A stretch of DNA of 64,000 nucleotides from SABI01 sp963678555. Lineage in GTDB: Bacteria; Spirochaetota; Spirochaetia; Sphaerochaetales; Sphaerochaetaceae. Position numbers and translations under genes: made by a program. Positions 63,424 to 64,000 of the stretch are shown in pieces; position 1 is the first letter of the stretch, and every line of letters begins with the position of its first letter. Below the pieces are notes generated by a model. It saw only the letters and a list, made by a program, of their open reading frames with translations, ran no database searches and was not told the origin of the DNA. The DNA lies in the NCBI GenBank assembly GCA_963678555.2, contig CAXXJA010000003.1, positions 682,001 through 746,000 on the forward strand. Reading direction: 5' to 3'.

Positions 63424-64000
63424 AAGCAACCAGAATCTATTCAAAGGGATATCATAGTATATTCGGGCCATTCATCATGGAATATATCAGGATGAAACAG
63501 GATGGTGGTATTGGATTCGTACATGGTTCCTGGGATATGGCAAGGTTCGATCAATATTGCCAGCAAAAAGAGCTAGTGGAGCCGGTACTCACAAAGCAAT
63601 TCATCAACGATTGGCTTGAGTCCATCGAAATCTACCCACCTGTTTCCAGATGTGGGACCCGATGTGTGGTCAGAGGTTTCTCGTTGTATCTCAACACCCT
63701 CAACCCAGGCAGTACAATTGTCCCCAATGAGGCAGAGGGTGCCTACATTTGCAAGAGCTTCCTTGCTCCAGCAATAGGGGAGCTCATAGCAGCAAAGAGG
63801 AAAGAGGGAAAGGCATTCAAGGGCGAGACCTTTGCATTGAAGTCATTCGACCGGTACTGCCTGGAACACCAGGTTGGGACACCAGAGGACATAACCCCCA
63901 AGATTATCCATGATTGGCATATCTCACGTTTCACAGCCCCGCATGCGAAGGATTATCGGTACACTGTCAGGCAATTGTGCATCTATCTGAGAACAGCCAA
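63420..64000 (+). CDS. Second tyrosine-recombinase-like protein (3' partial)
   Basis: The ATG at 63420 overlaps the preceding stop and the frame is open to the window end (193 codons). The visible part (YHSIFGPFIMEYIRMKQDGG, RFDQYCQQKELVEP, RCVVRGFSLYLNTL, SFDRYCLEHQVGTPEDITPK) looks like N-terminal core-binding domains; the catalytic half lies outside. It is probably the second gene of a recombinase pair or trio. Confidence 0.8.
   Translation, partial: MKATRIYSKGYHSIFGPFIMEYIRMKQDGGIGFVHGSWDMARFDQYCQQKELVEPVLTKQFINDWLESIEIYPPVSRCGTRCVVRGFSLYLNTLNPGSTIVPNEAEGAYICKSFLAPAIGELIAAKRKEGKAFKGETFALKSFDRYCLEHQVGTPEDITPKIIHDWHISRFTAPHAKDYRYTVRQLCIYLRTA

Overview
The window looks like a Spirochaetota chromosome (Sphaerochaeta/Treponema-like). 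The evidence is indirect: export signals of the form AAG-S/T-x-E on several binding proteins, sugar and peptide ABC operons without a local generic ATPase, and the overall family mix. No rRNA or tRNA was seen. The left ~39 kb is mostly tightly packed carbohydrate and organic-acid metabolism. The right ~25 kb is accessory DNA with more AT, toxin-antitoxin loci, AAA_14/DUF4143 ATPases, insertion sequences and dispersed repeats.

Region 1 (1-16.9 kb) is a probable organosulfonate or sugar catabolic locus. A ROK repressor precedes an operon for a CoA-acylating aldehyde dehydrogenase, a two-subunit ADP-forming acyl-CoA synthetase and a DASS-type carrier. A convergent operon encodes a fucose/arabinose-isomerase-fold enzyme and a DUF4867 protein. 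Two promoters carry TACTTAC palindromes over the -10 region. This set resembles the sulfoacetate-forming variant of the sulfoglycolytic transketolase pathway; the transketolase itself is not in the window. Next come a sugar ABC transporter with a Gfo/Idh/MocA protein, a TetR regulator, and a TctCBA tripartite carrier behind two overlapping palindromes.

Region 2 (17-30 kb) is mixed: a DUF6933/pRiA4b-ORF3 protein, an AsmA-like membrane-anchored protein, an AbiE pair with a frameshifted toxin and two operators, an AAA_14 ATPase, a short asparaginase-like protein, a truncated ATPase pseudogene, a UshA/CpdB-like nucleotidase, an orphan AbiEi-type antitoxin with twin operators, and a HAD phosphatase carrying an exact 54-bp in-frame tandem duplication.

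Region 3 (30.6-39.4 kb) is a probable sialic-acid-type locus: SBP, DppBCDF-like transporter, NanA-like lyase, GntR/FCD regulator and N-acylglucosamine 2-epimerase. A shared TAGTTTGT operator lies at both promoters. The binding protein has its two halves in swapped order, a circular permutation of the family-5 SBP fold.

Region 4 (39.6-59.5 kb) is a cassette-like accessory array. Genes include DarTG with a dead DarT, four AAA_14 ATPases, Fic, a lipoprotein, a helicase-nuclease fusion and two near-identical RelBE cassettes. They are separated by a short motif (consensus CTGGTRCCGTTTC) that usually lies within about 20 bp of the stop codon of a minus-strand gene. Several longer repeats contain the 3' end of a decayed larA-like gene. 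An intact ISL3 element with an 8-bp target duplication sits inside the array.

Region 5 (59.5-64 kb) holds an IS66 remnant, then an IS21 element whose istA is cut by an element encoding overlapping tyrosine recombinases. A perfect 11-bp inverted repeat marks the junction.
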